NCBI RefSeq assembly: GCF_965208555.1
Contig: NZ_OZ242342.1
Coordinates: forward strand, 1,922,001-1,986,000
Source: Poriferisodalis sp965208555
Lineage (GTDB): Bacteria; Actinomycetota; Acidimicrobiia; Acidimicrobiales; Poriferisodalaceae
Length of the DNA: 64,000 nucleotides
Direction: 5' to 3'
Shown here: in pieces, positions 8,572 through 16,603 of the stretch
Layout of the letters: the number at the start of each line of letters is the position of its first letter
How positions within the stretch are numbered: the first letter of the stretch is position 1
Position numbers and translations under genes: made by a program
Notes under the pieces: model-generated
The model's database searches: none
Told to the model about the DNA's origin: nothing
The model's input: only the letters and a program-made list of their open reading frames with translations

Positions 8572-9654
8572 TCAGCCTCGGAGCTGGGGGATGATCTCGC
8601 GGCCGACGCGTTCGAGCACCTCGTAGCGGGGGTCGAAGTTGGGCAGAATCATGATCTGGTCGAGCCCTCGCTCGCCCAGGGCTGCCAACCGCTCGACGAC
8701 TTGGTCGGCAGTGCCCACGATGCAGGTTGCATCGATGAGTTCGTCGTTGAGAAACCGAGCCTCCTCTGGCAGCACCCAGCAGTTGTGGCCGGCATGGATG
8801 CGCTGGTGGATGCGCTCGGGGTCGGTGTCGTCGAGCATGGCGCAGTACTCGTCCCAGACCGCCTCCAGGCGAGCTCCGGGCGATCGGCCGAACTGCCGGT
8901 ACTGGTCGTAGGAGTAGTGCAGCGACGCCATGGCGAAGGCGCCCGCCTCGTGGTGCACCCGCTCGCGCTGGCTCGCCAGCGTCTCGCCGTCATCGAGGAT
9001 CACGATCGTCGTCAGCGAGCACATCAGGTAGTCGCCGCGGTCGATGGTGCGGCCGGCTTCGGCAGCGCCGGCTTCGATGTATTCCCACACGCGGGCCGTC
9101 GCGGAGCCGTCAGGCGGCACCGACAGCACCGCGCCGTCGCCGTAACGGCCGGCCAGTCCCAGCGAGCGCGGCCCGAAGCCCGACACGTACAGCGGGATCG
9201 GATCGTCGAAATTGACAAAGCCGGCGTCGGGCATGATGTGACGGATCGGCTGAGCGCTGCCGCCGAAGTGGTGCACGGCTTCGTCGCCGCGCAGCAGCGG
9301 GCGCAGCGCCGCGAGGTAGTGGTCGAACTCGGCGATGCGCTGCGGCTTGTGCCCCATGATCCGCATCGCCGTGTTGCCGGTGCCGATGCCGAGAAACGTC
9401 CGCCCGGGCGCGAGCGCGTTGATCGTGGCGATCGACGCGGCGGTGACCGGCGCGGGCCGCGTCCCCGACACCGAGACGCCGGTGCCGAGCTGGATGGTGC
9501 TGGTGCGCTCGGCAGCGAGCGCCAAGGTGGCGTAGCAGTCCGACCACAGCATGTGGCTGTCGGCGAACCAGGCATGCGTGTAGCCGAGCTCCTCGGCACG
9601 CTCGACGTAGTCGAGATCGCCGATGTGCGATGCGATGCAAATCCCCAAGTCCAT
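8572..9654 (-). CDS. LLM-class (luciferase-like) flavin/F420-dependent oxidoreductase
   Basis: A 360-residue TIM-barrel protein of the luciferase-like monooxygenase superfamily. It starts with GICIASHIGDLDYVERAEEL and carries family features GYTHAWFADSHM, IQLGTGVSVSGTRPAPVTAA, GRTFLGIGTGNTA and IPLYVSGFGPRSLGLAGRYG. The closest style is the F420-dependent actinobacterial subgroup (related to methylene-H4MPT reductase-like enzymes), but cofactor and substrate cannot be assigned. A GAGGAG ribosome site lies six bases before the ATG. It stands alone, upstream of rpmB in the same direction with a 75-base gap. Confidence 0.85.
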   Translation of the reverse strand: MDLGICIASHIGDLDYVERAEELGYTHAWFADSHMLWSDCYATLALAAERTSTIQLGTGVSVSGTRPAPVTAASIATINALAPGRTFLGIGTGNTAMRIMGHKPQRIAEFDHYLAALRPLLRGDEAVHHFGGSAQPIRHIMPDAGFVNFDDPIPLYVSGFGPRSLGLAGRYGDGAVLSVPPDGSATARVWEYIEAGAAEAGRTIDRGDYLMCSLTTIVILDDGETLASQRERVHHEAGAFAMASLHYSYDQYRQFGRSPGARLEAVWDEYCAMLDDTDPERIHQRIHAGHNCWVLPEEARFLNDELIDATCIVGTADQVVERLAALGERGLDQIMILPNFDPRYEVLERVGREIIPQLRG

Positions 9655-9730
9655 GCTGTCTCCTCGCTGTCGGTCTGGCGGACCCCCGAGATGTGCGTTC
9701 CGGCCAGCGTGGACACGCTAGACACGAACC

Positions 9731-10270
9731 GTGGCATCCGACGGGGCCAAGTCATCGAAGAAGGGCCGCAAGAAGTCGGCCCGGGCTGCTGCTGTGCAGG
9801 TCACAACGAAGACTCGCCGCCGCCACGCCGAGCGGGGCCGCTATGTCAACGCTCCGGTCGACCGAGCGGCGGGCGGCGTGGTCTGCCATGACGGCTCGGT
9901 GCTGGTCGTTCACCGGCCCCGCTATGACGACTGGACGTTGCCCAAAGGCCACCTCGACCGGGGCGAGACGTGGGAAGAGGCGGCACTGCGTGAGGTGCGC
10001 GAGGAGACCGGGGTGCGGTGCGCGATCACGTCTGCCCCGTACCCGGTCAGCTACCTGATCCGCGACGACGTGCCCAAGCTGGTGCTCTTCTATTTGATGG
10101 TGCCGACGAAGCTGCCCAAGCGTCTCGCGGGCGACCCGAGCGAGGTTGACGAGGTGGCCTGGTGGGACATCGCCGATGCTGTGCGGGCGCTCAGCTACGA
10201 GTCTGAGCGCAACGCCTGCTCGGCGCTCACCATCCCGCACCTGCGCCGCCGCAGCCCCGCCGCGAGCTGA
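9731..10270 (+). CDS. NUDIX hydrolase
   Basis: A 179-residue protein with a lysine/arginine-rich N-terminal tail of about 40 residues, then a NUDIX fold. The signature GX5EX7REUXEEXGU is complete as GHLDRGETWEEAALREVREE followed by TGV. The context AAGGVVCHDGSVLVVHRPRY plus DDWTLPKGH resembles the MutT1/diadenosine polyphosphate group, so a nucleotide-sanitising or alarmone-cleaving role is plausible but not proven. The start is GTG with no clear Shine-Dalgarno. Divergently transcribed from the LLM oxidoreductase. Confidence 0.88.
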   Translation: MASDGAKSSKKGRKKSARAAAVQVTTKTRRRHAERGRYVNAPVDRAAGGVVCHDGSVLVVHRPRYDDWTLPKGHLDRGETWEEAALREVREETGVRCAITSAPYPVSYLIRDDVPKLVLFYLMVPTKLPKRLAGDPSEVDEVAWWDIADAVRALSYESERNACSALTIPHLRRRSPAAS

Positions 10271-10318
10271 CGGCGCGTTCTCATCGGTTTCTCATCGAAC
10301 ACAGCGCACAATGAGTCC

Positions 10319-11014
10319 ATGAGCGCCCGCATCGCGGTCGTCGACGATGACCAGCGCATCCGAGCGGCCTTGCGACGCGCCTTGCAGCTCGAGGGCTATG
10401 ACGTGCTCGAAGGCAGCGACGGTCTCGAGGGCGAGGCGCTTGCCACGCAAGCGGACGTGATGGTGCTGGATGCCACCATGCCGAACCTGGGCGGCTTCGA
10501 GCTGTGCCGCCGCCTGCGTGCCGGCGGGAGCCGCTTGCCGATCCTGCTGCTGACGGCCCGGGGCGCCACTGCCGACCGGGTGGAAGGTCTTGATGCCGGC
10601 GCGGACGACTACCTGTCGAAGCCATTTGCGCTCGACGAGCTGCTGGCTCGGCTGCGGGCGCTGCTGCGCCGGGGTGCAGGGAGCGAAGCCGCCGACGGGG
10701 GCGAGCGGCTCGCGTGCGCCGGCATCACGCTTGACACCGCCAGCTACGAGGTGACCTGCGCCGGTGAGCCCGTGACGCTGACCCACACCGAGCACCGGCT
10801 GCTGGAGCTGTTCCTGCGCAACCCCGGTCGCGTCCTGGGGCGCGACGAGATCTACGACACGGTGTGGGGCTACGACGCATCGCTGGCGTCGAACTCATTG
10901 GAGGTCTACGTCGGCTACCTGCGACGCAAGCTGGCCGCGGCGGCTGCGGGCAGCGACGGTCACAGCCCCATCCGGACCGTTCGAGGCGTCGGCTACGTGC
11001 TCCGACCCGCATGA
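10319..11014 (+). CDS. OmpR/PhoB-family response regulator
   Basis: This 231-residue protein has a receiver domain (about 1-115) with the acidic pocket DDD near residue 9, phospho-acceptor Asp in MVLDATMPNLGG, switch Thr in LLLTARGA and conserved Lys in DYLSKPF. A winged-helix output domain follows (about 135-230, ending IRTVRGVGYVLRPA). It is most like the MprA/TcrX group of actinobacteria. The stop overlaps the histidine kinase ATG by four bases, so the two form a cognate pair. The signal and target genes are unknown. Confidence 0.93.
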   Translation: MSARIAVVDDDQRIRAALRRALQLEGYDVLEGSDGLEGEALATQADVMVLDATMPNLGGFELCRRLRAGGSRLPILLLTARGATADRVEGLDAGADDYLSKPFALDELLARLRALLRRGAGSEAADGGERLACAGITLDTASYEVTCAGEPVTLTHTEHRLLELFLRNPGRVLGRDEIYDTVWGYDASLASNSLEVYVGYLRRKLAAAAAGSDGHSPIRTVRGVGYVLRPA

Positions 11015-12390
11015 GCTTTCGCACCCGGCTCGGGCTGCTGGTGGCGGCCTCGGTTGCTGTCGCGGTGTTGGCCGTCTCGGGAGTCGCGCTCTGGATTGCC
11101 CGAGCCGAGGCCCGCTCCGCGCTCGACCGCAAGCTGGACGACCGCGTCGCCGTTCTGGTCGCGAGCGGCGGCCGCCTGCCCGAACGCCGTGGCGTGCAGT
11201 TCTTCGGACGATTCGTTCCCCGGGATGTGCTCGCCCAGATCGTGGCCTCGAACGGAGTGGTGGTCTACGCGTCTGACGAAGCGCTGCCCGTGTCGCCCGC
11301 CGATCTTGCCGTGGCGCACGGCCGGTCTCGCCTGAATCGAACTGATGTGTCGGCAGACGGTGTTCGCCTGCGAGTGCTCACCGTGCCGGTCGCTGCCGGC
11401 GGCGCGCTGATGGTTGCGAGCCCGCTCGACGAGGTCGATGCGAATGTGGCGGGCTTGCGCAACGCACTGGCGGTCGTCGCCGCCATCGGCGTCGCAGGGG
11501 CCGGACTGTTGGGATTCCTGGTGGCAGGCCGTGCCATACGACCGGTCCGGCGGCTCACCGATGCGGCGCGGAACGTCGCACAGACCCAAGACCTGGACCA
11601 GCCCATCGAGATTGAAGGTGACGACGAGCTGGGCGAGCTGGCGCGCAGCTTCAACGCGATGCTGGAGGCCTTGGCACTGTCGCGCGACCAGCAGCATCGG
11701 TTGATCACGGACGCGGGTCACGAGCTGCGAACGCCGCTCACCAGCATCCGCACCAACATCGAGCTGCTGGCCCGATCCGAAGCCGATGAGACCCCCGCGA
11801 TCCTCGATGCAGACGAACGGCGTCGGATGCTCGACGATGTGCAGTTCGAGCTGGATCAGCTCACCGAGCTGGCAGCCGAGCTCGTCGAGCTGGCCACGGA
11901 CCGGCGGGCGCTGGGCGAGCCGGCGCCAGTCGATCTGGCCGAGTTGGCGGCAGCGGTCGTGGATCGGCACCGCCGCCGCACCGAGACGGATTTTGTGACC
12001 GTTTTCGAGCCGTGCGATGTGGTCGTGAACACGGCGCTGGTCGAGCGAGCGATCGGCAATCTCGTTGACAACGCGGTGAAGTGGTCCCCGCCCGGCGAAC
12101 CCATCGAGGTCAGCGTTGCTGGGACCGACCGGGAGGCTCGCGTCCGAGTGCGCGACCACGGGCCCGGCATCCCCGCGGAGCTGCGCGAGACGGTCTTCGA
12201 ACGGTTCTACCGAGCTCCCGAGGCACGTTCTCAGCCCGGCTCCGGCCTCGGGCTGTCCATCGTCGATTACGTCGCTCGCAGCCACGACGGCTCTGCGTCC
12301 GTCATTGACACCGATGGCCCCGGCACCACCGTCGAACTCCGCCTCCCGCTCACTCCCGAAGCCGATTCGCCCCCTGCCGGCACAGGCTGA
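11011..12390 (+). CDS. Membrane sensor histidine kinase (MprB-like)
   Basis: A 459-residue kinase starting MSFRTRLGLLVAASVAVAVL. A first membrane helix (about 8-30) and a second (about 145-170) enclose an extracytoplasmic sensor of roughly 110 residues. HAMP, then an H-box (DAGHELRTPLTSIRTNIELL), an N-box (IGNLVDNAVKWSPPGEP), DHGPGIPAE and GSGLGLSIVDYVA follow. The ATG overlapping the response regulator stop is chosen over longer in-frame extensions that would lie inside that gene. It would phosphorylate the upstream regulator. The ligand is unknown. Confidence 0.92.
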   Translation: MSFRTRLGLLVAASVAVAVLAVSGVALWIARAEARSALDRKLDDRVAVLVASGGRLPERRGVQFFGRFVPRDVLAQIVASNGVVVYASDEALPVSPADLAVAHGRSRLNRTDVSADGVRLRVLTVPVAAGGALMVASPLDEVDANVAGLRNALAVVAAIGVAGAGLLGFLVAGRAIRPVRRLTDAARNVAQTQDLDQPIEIEGDDELGELARSFNAMLEALALSRDQQHRLITDAGHELRTPLTSIRTNIELLARSEADETPAILDADERRRMLDDVQFELDQLTELAAELVELATDRRALGEPAPVDLAELAAAVVDRHRRRTETDFVTVFEPCDVVVNTALVERAIGNLVDNAVKWSPPGEPIEVSVAGTDREARVRVRDHGPGIPAELRETVFERFYRAPEARSQPGSGLGLSIVDYVARSHDGSASVIDTDGPGTTVELRLPLTPEADSPPAGTG

Positions 12391-12500
12391 CCCTCAGCAA
12401 TATCGCGTTGTCGTTTGGACGCTCATTGTCCGGCCGTAACCAAGCTCCCTCCCTTCAGCTGGCCAAGTGTTCAGTAGTGATTCGATACGTTTTGTCGCCG

Positions 12501-12743
12501 ATGAGCCTGATGCAGCCCCACCGCACCGCCTCCGAGCGACGCACAGCGCTCGCTGTCGCCCTCAGCATTGGGGCCGGATGGATACTCATCGAGATCACCG
12601 ATGCACACCCATTGTGGTTCCTCGCGTTCTGGGTACCCGGCGCTGTTGCAGCTCTTGCCTACAGCCGAGTTCTGCGCAACAAGCGCATGCATGCGAGCGA
12701 TATTCGGGACCCGGATGAACGACCGCTGCGCCCGGGTGCCTAG
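12501..12743 (+). CDS. Small hypothetical membrane protein
   Basis: An 80-residue frame that starts MSLMQPHRTASERRTALAVA. It has two hydrophobic segments (about 16-30 and 38-55) and a polar C-terminal tail ending DPDERPLRPGA. No family is recognised. The third-codon positions are GC-rich and it follows the kinase on the same strand, but there is no convincing ribosome site, and a start nine bases later is equally possible. It could be chance. Confidence 0.4.
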   Translation: MSLMQPHRTASERRTALAVALSIGAGWILIEITDAHPLWFLAFWVPGAVAALAYSRVLRNKRMHASDIRDPDERPLRPGA

Positions 12744-13031
12744 TCACAGCCCGTGCTAGGTCGCCTCATGAGCCTGCCCTAATCCTGACGGACGTTCGTG
12801 ATTGGTTGCTATTCCAAACCTGCAGGTCAAGAGTGTATTTTGCTGTCTAACAAACGTTCGTATTGTAGACAGCCCTGCTGAGCCTGTCAAGCCAATCTCT
12901 GAGCTCAACGCCTCTTCGCCGTTGACAGCGCTCATCGCGGCCGCAGACCCGCATACCTGCTGAGTATCCGGGGCTCGACCCTTCCTCGACGCGACCCAGC
13001 CGAGTATCTGACATCGAGCCCGTTTTGGGCC
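12744..13031. other. Gene-free leader region, locally AT-rich, upstream of the secreted fn3 protein
   Basis: About 290 bases with no credible gene. Base composition drops to AT-rich between about 12800 and 12875, unlike the surroundings. The octamer ACGTTCGT occurs twice, at 12792-12799 and 12854-12861, the second inside an inverted repeat. This looks like the promoter and control region of the gene at 13087. I cannot place -35/-10 boxes with confidence. Confidence 0.45.
12842..12873. promoter_or_regulatory. Inverted repeat, possible operator
   Basis: GCTGTCTA at 12842-12849 is the reverse complement of TAGACAGC at 12866-12873, around a 16-base centre containing ACGTTCGT. The site lies in an AT-rich stretch about 215 bases upstream of the fn3 protein start. 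The size and symmetry suit a dimeric repressor site, or a weak stem-loop in RNA. No regulator is assigned. Confidence 0.35.
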
Positions 13032-13075
13032 GTCCTTTCTGTCGATGAAACGAACCGTTCCTCGACAGAAAGGAC
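13032..13075 (+). promoter_or_regulatory. 14-bp leader hairpin that would mask the ribosome site of the fn3 protein gene
   Basis: Arms 13032-13045 and 13062-13075 are perfect reverse complements with a 16-base loop. The 3' arm contains the only good Shine-Dalgarno sequence (AGAAAGGA) before the ATG at 13087. If the transcript starts upstream, the stem would sequester this site. An alternative in-frame ATG begins on the last base of the left arm (13045) and has no ribosome site. Confidence 0.55.
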
Positions 13076-13086
13076 CGGTTCCAGCG

Positions 13087-14706
13087 ATGCCTACTGGAAT
13101 ATCAACCTCAGCAATACGACGGCTTACAGCTGCGCTCCTGGCGCTGCTCATTGCCATGCCGGCGCTGGCTGTGATCGCGCAGCCCGCGTCCGCGCACCGG
13201 CAGACCGCGCAGCGCTGCGACTACGACCCCATCTCGGGTCAGAGCTTCAACTGCCGGCAGGTGCCGGTGTCGCACGTGCACCCGCCCAACCACTACTCGC
13301 CGCCGCCCGACACTTCGCCAACCACCACGCAGCCGCCGAGCACGACGCAACCACCACCAACAACACAACCAGTGCCGACAATTCCACCGCCATCAGACAC
13401 CTCACCGCCCGATACGACGCCGCTGCAGGTGCCGAACCACTATTCGCCGCCGCCCGACACCTCGCCCCGTCCGCCGGTGCAGCCCCCGAATCACTATTCG
13501 CCGCCGCCTGACACCTCACCTCGACCCGATCCCGAGAACGACGAATCAGAAACCGACGAAGAAGCAGCCGAGAGCGAAGAGCTTGACGGCGAAGAAGGCG
13601 ACGACGACAGCTGCCCCAGCGGCACGTTCGTCAGCGGCAACTGCGACTCCAGAGCCGAAGACTCACCCGCAGGGTCCGACGCCGAACCAGCAGCCGACGA
13701 CGATGAGACCGGGGAAGCAGGCGAAGGCGACGAAGGAGTCAGCGAAGAAGGTGAGCACTCGGCGGAGGACCCGTGCGTTGCGTGGCTAGACAGCACGCGC
13801 GATGCGCTCCACAATCTCGACCCCGATGGGAGCCCTAGCATCACCCCAGCGCCTGACGGGTGCGGGGAACGGACCGACGTACTCGAAGCACTCGGGAACT
13901 TGCTCAGAAGAGTGGTGGAGAGCCACGCGGATGCCGCAGAAGGCGAACGTCAGGCAACCGAGGTGGCATATGACGAGCTTCGCGAGGCGATCAAGAAGGC
14001 GTGGAACTACGAAATCCCCGGCTTCGAGCACGTGGAGCCCTACCTAGACGCTGCCAACGACTACCTCGCATGTGCAGCTGTGGTTGCTGCATTCATCAAG
14101 ACCAAGGGCAAGGCTGCGAAGGTTCCCGGCTGGAAGGCCGTCGTAGGCGGACTCGGCTGCGAAGCGGCCATCACGGCCCTGGAGATTGACGAGAGCGATC
14201 CAGATTCCGAGCACGGCGACTCGAACCAACAGGGCAGCCAGCAGTCGAATGTGCCTCCACAGCCGGAGCTCGATGACGAGACGACGGAGCAAACGGTGAG
14301 GCCTGTCCAAACGCCGGACACGACTACTCAGACCGAGCCCGCCGATGGCGACAGCGATGACCAACAAGGCGGTGTGGATAACGGCGATACGAACAGCGAA
14401 GCCGATTCGCCGCCTACCACCGCGCCGCCGGTTGCGGTGGGGTCGGTGACGGGCCTGGGCGGGTCGGCAGACGGCAATTCGGTCTGGCTTGGCTGGAACG
14501 CACCCACTACGGGCCCCGCGCCGACCGCGTACCGCGTCCTGAGGACCGCATTGGGTGGCAATGAGCAGGAAGTTGCCCGAGTCGGCGGCAACGCCTACTT
14601 CGACAGCAACGTGCAATCTGGCGTGACCTACACTTATCGAATTCAGGCGATCAGCGGTACGCTCGCTGGACCGGTATCCGCATCGACCAACGTCACGATT
14701 CCTTGA
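13087..14706 (+). CDS. Secreted proline-rich, acidic protein with C-terminal fibronectin type III domain
   Basis: About 539 residues. A signal peptide (RRLTAALLALLIAMPALAVI, likely cut after QPASA) leads into a Cys-containing patch (RCDYDPISGQSFNC) and a Thr/Pro-rich region. That region has three copies of NHYSPPPDTSP (near 13286, 13434 and 13488). A very acidic stretch follows, then a Cys-containing alpha-helical domain (about residues 235-370), a second low-complexity linker and a single fn3 domain (VGSVTGLGGSADGNSVWLGW to the end). No sortase motif or C-terminal anchor is seen. Likely a cell-surface or extracellular adhesion-type protein; function unknown. The start at 13087 is chosen for its ribosome site; an earlier ATG at 13045 is in frame. 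Confidence 0.75.
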   Translation: MPTGISTSAIRRLTAALLALLIAMPALAVIAQPASAHRQTAQRCDYDPISGQSFNCRQVPVSHVHPPNHYSPPPDTSPTTTQPPSTTQPPPTTQPVPTIPPPSDTSPPDTTPLQVPNHYSPPPDTSPRPPVQPPNHYSPPPDTSPRPDPENDESETDEEAAESEELDGEEGDDDSCPSGTFVSGNCDSRAEDSPAGSDAEPAADDDETGEAGEGDEGVSEEGEHSAEDPCVAWLDSTRDALHNLDPDGSPSITPAPDGCGERTDVLEALGNLLRRVVESHADAAEGERQATEVAYDELREAIKKAWNYEIPGFEHVEPYLDAANDYLACAAVVAAFIKTKGKAAKVPGWKAVVGGLGCEAAITALEIDESDPDSEHGDSNQQGSQQSNVPPQPELDDETTEQTVRPVQTPDTTTQTEPADGDSDDQQGGVDNGDTNSEADSPPTTAPPVAVGSVTGLGGSADGNSVWLGWNAPTTGPAPTAYRVLRTALGGNEQEVARVGGNAYFDSNVQSGVTYTYRIQAISGTLAGPVSASTNVTIP

Positions 14707-14885
14707 TCATCTGCCGGTCATATGGAACCTCTGGGGTCGAGCGCTGCCGAACCCGAGCTGTAGCGGCATACAGAACGGGCCGACTGGGACCGGCTTAGTA
14801 GCCTCATCCGACGACGGAACGCATGGAGCCACCCGATGAGCGAGCCCGGGCAGCTTCCCAACCGCAGAAGTGAGCCGTAAACGCA

Positions 14886-15119
14886 GTGAAGTACTCTGCA
14901 GACATAGGGGCCACCGACGGAAAGTTGGATCCGTTGCAGAATGAGCGCAGGCACTTCTGGCGGATGCAGGCTTGGGTCCTGCTGGGCTTTCTCATCGGGC
15001 GTCTGACCACGCTCTCCGGATGGCATGCCGTCTCTCTCATATGTGCCTTCGCGATGGCCGGTTCTGTTTACGAGTGGGGTAAGCGCAGGCGCGCGACGGC
15101 GGAGGCAGCAACCCGATAG
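14886..15119 (+). CDS. Small hypothetical membrane protein
   Basis: A 77-residue GTG-start frame. The N-terminal half is polar (MKYSADIGATDGKLDPLQNE). Two hydrophobic segments follow (about 30-43 and 46-60), and it ends in a basic tail (EWGKRRRATAEAATR). It lies between the intact fn3 gene and the broken fn3 copy. A protein of similar size and layout follows the second copy. No family recognised. Confidence 0.45.
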   Translation: MKYSADIGATDGKLDPLQNERRHFWRMQAWVLLGFLIGRLTTLSGWHAVSLICAFAMAGSVYEWGKRRRATAEAATR

Positions 15120-15202
15120 CGCCTTCGTTCTTGACACGGCCTGACTGTCGAGGCAGGGCATAGTTTGGGGAAGAACCCCGCTCGCCTCGATAGCGGTGTC
15201 TG

Positions 15203-15508
15203 TCGCCGCCGACCGCGGCCACGGCGCCGCCGGTAGCCGTGGGACCGGTGACAGGCCTCGGCGGATCGGCAGCCGGTAATTCGGTTTGGCGTGGTTGGAA
15301 CGCGCCCGCTACGGGTCGCACGACGGCTGCACACCGCGTACTGCGGATGGCAACTGGCGGCGCAGAGCAGGAAGTCGCTCAAGTCGGCGGCAACGCCTAT
15401 TTCGACCGCAGTCTGCAGCCCGGCGTTACCTACACCTATCGAGTTCAGGCGGTCAGCGGGACGCTCTCGGGCCCGATGTCGGCTCCGGCCATTGTCACGG
15501 TTCCTTGA
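15203..15508 (+). pseudogene. Orphan duplicate of the fibronectin III domain of the upstream secreted protein
   Basis: Translation from 15203 gives SPPTAATAPPVAVGPVTGLG followed by a full fn3 domain ending in VTVP and a stop. It matches the last ~100 residues of the protein at 13087-14706 (SPPTTAPPVAVGSVTGLGG) at both DNA and protein level, and both copies run into CCTTGATC. An in-frame TAG at 15191-15193 lies just upstream. There is no signal peptide, N-terminal region or convincing ribosome site. It looks like a tandem-duplication remnant, not an independent gene. Confidence 0.7.
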
Positions 15509-15578
15509 TCGAGAACTCGTCGATCGGACCCGCCGATTGGAGATCGAAGCCGTGAGAACAGCGAACTACCCTGAGACC

Positions 15579-15818
15579 ATGAGCGACGGCGGCGAAACGG
15601 CAACTCCGCCCACGTTCTGGGAAGCGCTTCGCGAGGAACTCACTTCGTGGAAGAGCCTTGCCCTACACGTGGCGTCCGCCGCGGTGTGGCTTCTTGTGTA
15701 CTACCTGACAGGCAGTGTCTTGGCAATCGTCGCGTGGGTCGCCGTTGTCTTGGTTGTCGGGTTCGCATCGGAACGGTGGCGCAAGCGGCGCGCCGCTCGC
15801 GAGGCAGTGCCGACCTGA
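15579..15818 (+). CDS. Small hypothetical membrane protein
   Basis: A 79-residue frame beginning MSDGGETATPPTFWEALREE. It has two hydrophobic stretches (about 27-44 and 46-63) and a strongly basic C-terminus (ERWRKRRAAREAVPT). The layout parallels the 77-residue protein at 14886-15119, which suggests that [fn3 end + small membrane protein] was duplicated as a unit and has since diverged. No family recognised. A GTG at 15552 could be an earlier start. Confidence 0.5.
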   Translation: MSDGGETATPPTFWEALREELTSWKSLALHVASAAVWLLVYYLTGSVLAIVAWVAVVLVVGFASERWRKRRAAREAVPT

Positions 15819-15969
15819 GCACTCGCGTCAGCATTTGCTGTTGCGTTGCGGGTGGATCGTCGTTTCGACATGGCTTGGCAGTCGAGGCCCGGCATGGTTT
15901 GACTGGGCTTGGCCCCGCATGGAGCGGAACCCCGCCGGCTTCGGTCGCGGAGTTGCTCGCCGTTGGCGG

Positions 15970-16470
15970 TTAGTCGGTTTGGCGGTCTCGGTCCCGATTG
16001 CTCTTGAGCAGGGCTGCGACGCTGGAGTGGTGCCAGGTGGTCTTGCCGGTGGCGGTGGGAATGCCTGCGACCTGGAGCGCAGCGGCGATTTCGCGCAGGC
16101 TGTAGCCGTCAGCGTCGAGCTGCGCTGAGAGGACTCGGGCCTCTTCCGACTGGCGACCGGGCCTGCCGAGACGTGTGCCGTTGCGCTTAGCGGTTTGCAG
16201 GGCTGCCTTGGTGCGGTCCTGGGCCATGCCGGCTTCGTGGGCGGCGATGACAGCGAGCACGCCTACCTGCAGTCGTCCGCCGCGAGTCCGAACGCCCTCG
16301 GGGGCGTCGAGGGTGATCAGATCCCAGCCCAAACGCTCCGCGTGGTCGAACAAGAGCAAGGTCTCGAGGGTGTTGCGGGCGAGCCGGTCGACGCTCGTCG
16401 CGATGAGCACGTCGGCTTTGCCCCGGTCAAGTTGTGCAAGCGCCGCACTCAGGCCACGACGCTCGACAGC
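15970..16470 (-). pseudogene. Serine recombinase (resolvase/invertase family), N-terminus missing
   Basis: The remaining frame reads ERRGLSAALAQLDRGKADVL then IATSVDRLARN, the conserved middle of the resolvase catalytic domain. The E-helix region and a C-terminal helix-turn-helix (DGYSLREIAAALQVAGIPTA) follow. The first ~45 residues, which carry the nucleophilic Ser and its Arg, are absent because the frame runs directly into the 3' end of tRNA-Glu. It cannot be catalytically active as it stands. This looks like the scar of an element that inserted into, or recombined at, the tRNA gene. Confidence 0.8.
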
Positions 16471-16542
16471 ACCCCCAACGGGATTCGAACCCGTGCCGCC
16501 GGCGTGAAAGGCCGGTGTCCTAGGCCGCTAGACGATGGGGGC
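16470..16542 (-). tRNA. tRNA-Glu (TTC)
   Basis: Minus strand: acceptor GCCCCCA/TGGGGGT, anticodon loop CTTTCAC (TTC), T-loop TTCGAAT, 73 bases, discriminator G. The terminal pair is G1-T72 (a wobble) instead of G-C. No CCA is encoded. The 3' end fuses straight into the truncated recombinase frame, which makes it a likely integration site. Confidence 0.92.
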
Positions 16543-16603
16543 CGGGCATCTCAGGCTAGGCCGAGCCCGCAGTCCGACCACGTTCGAGCCGACGGCGAGC
16601 GGC

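Noticed and set aside
8431..9891. Open frame of 486 codons on the plus strand
   Set aside because: Antisense of the LLM oxidoreductase and of L28; no domain signature.
12391..16470. Integrated prophage or complete genomic island bounded by tRNA-Glu
   Set aside because: No copy of the tRNA 3' end was found at the far side and there are no phage or conjugation genes. Only a recombinase remnant and duplications support past mobility.
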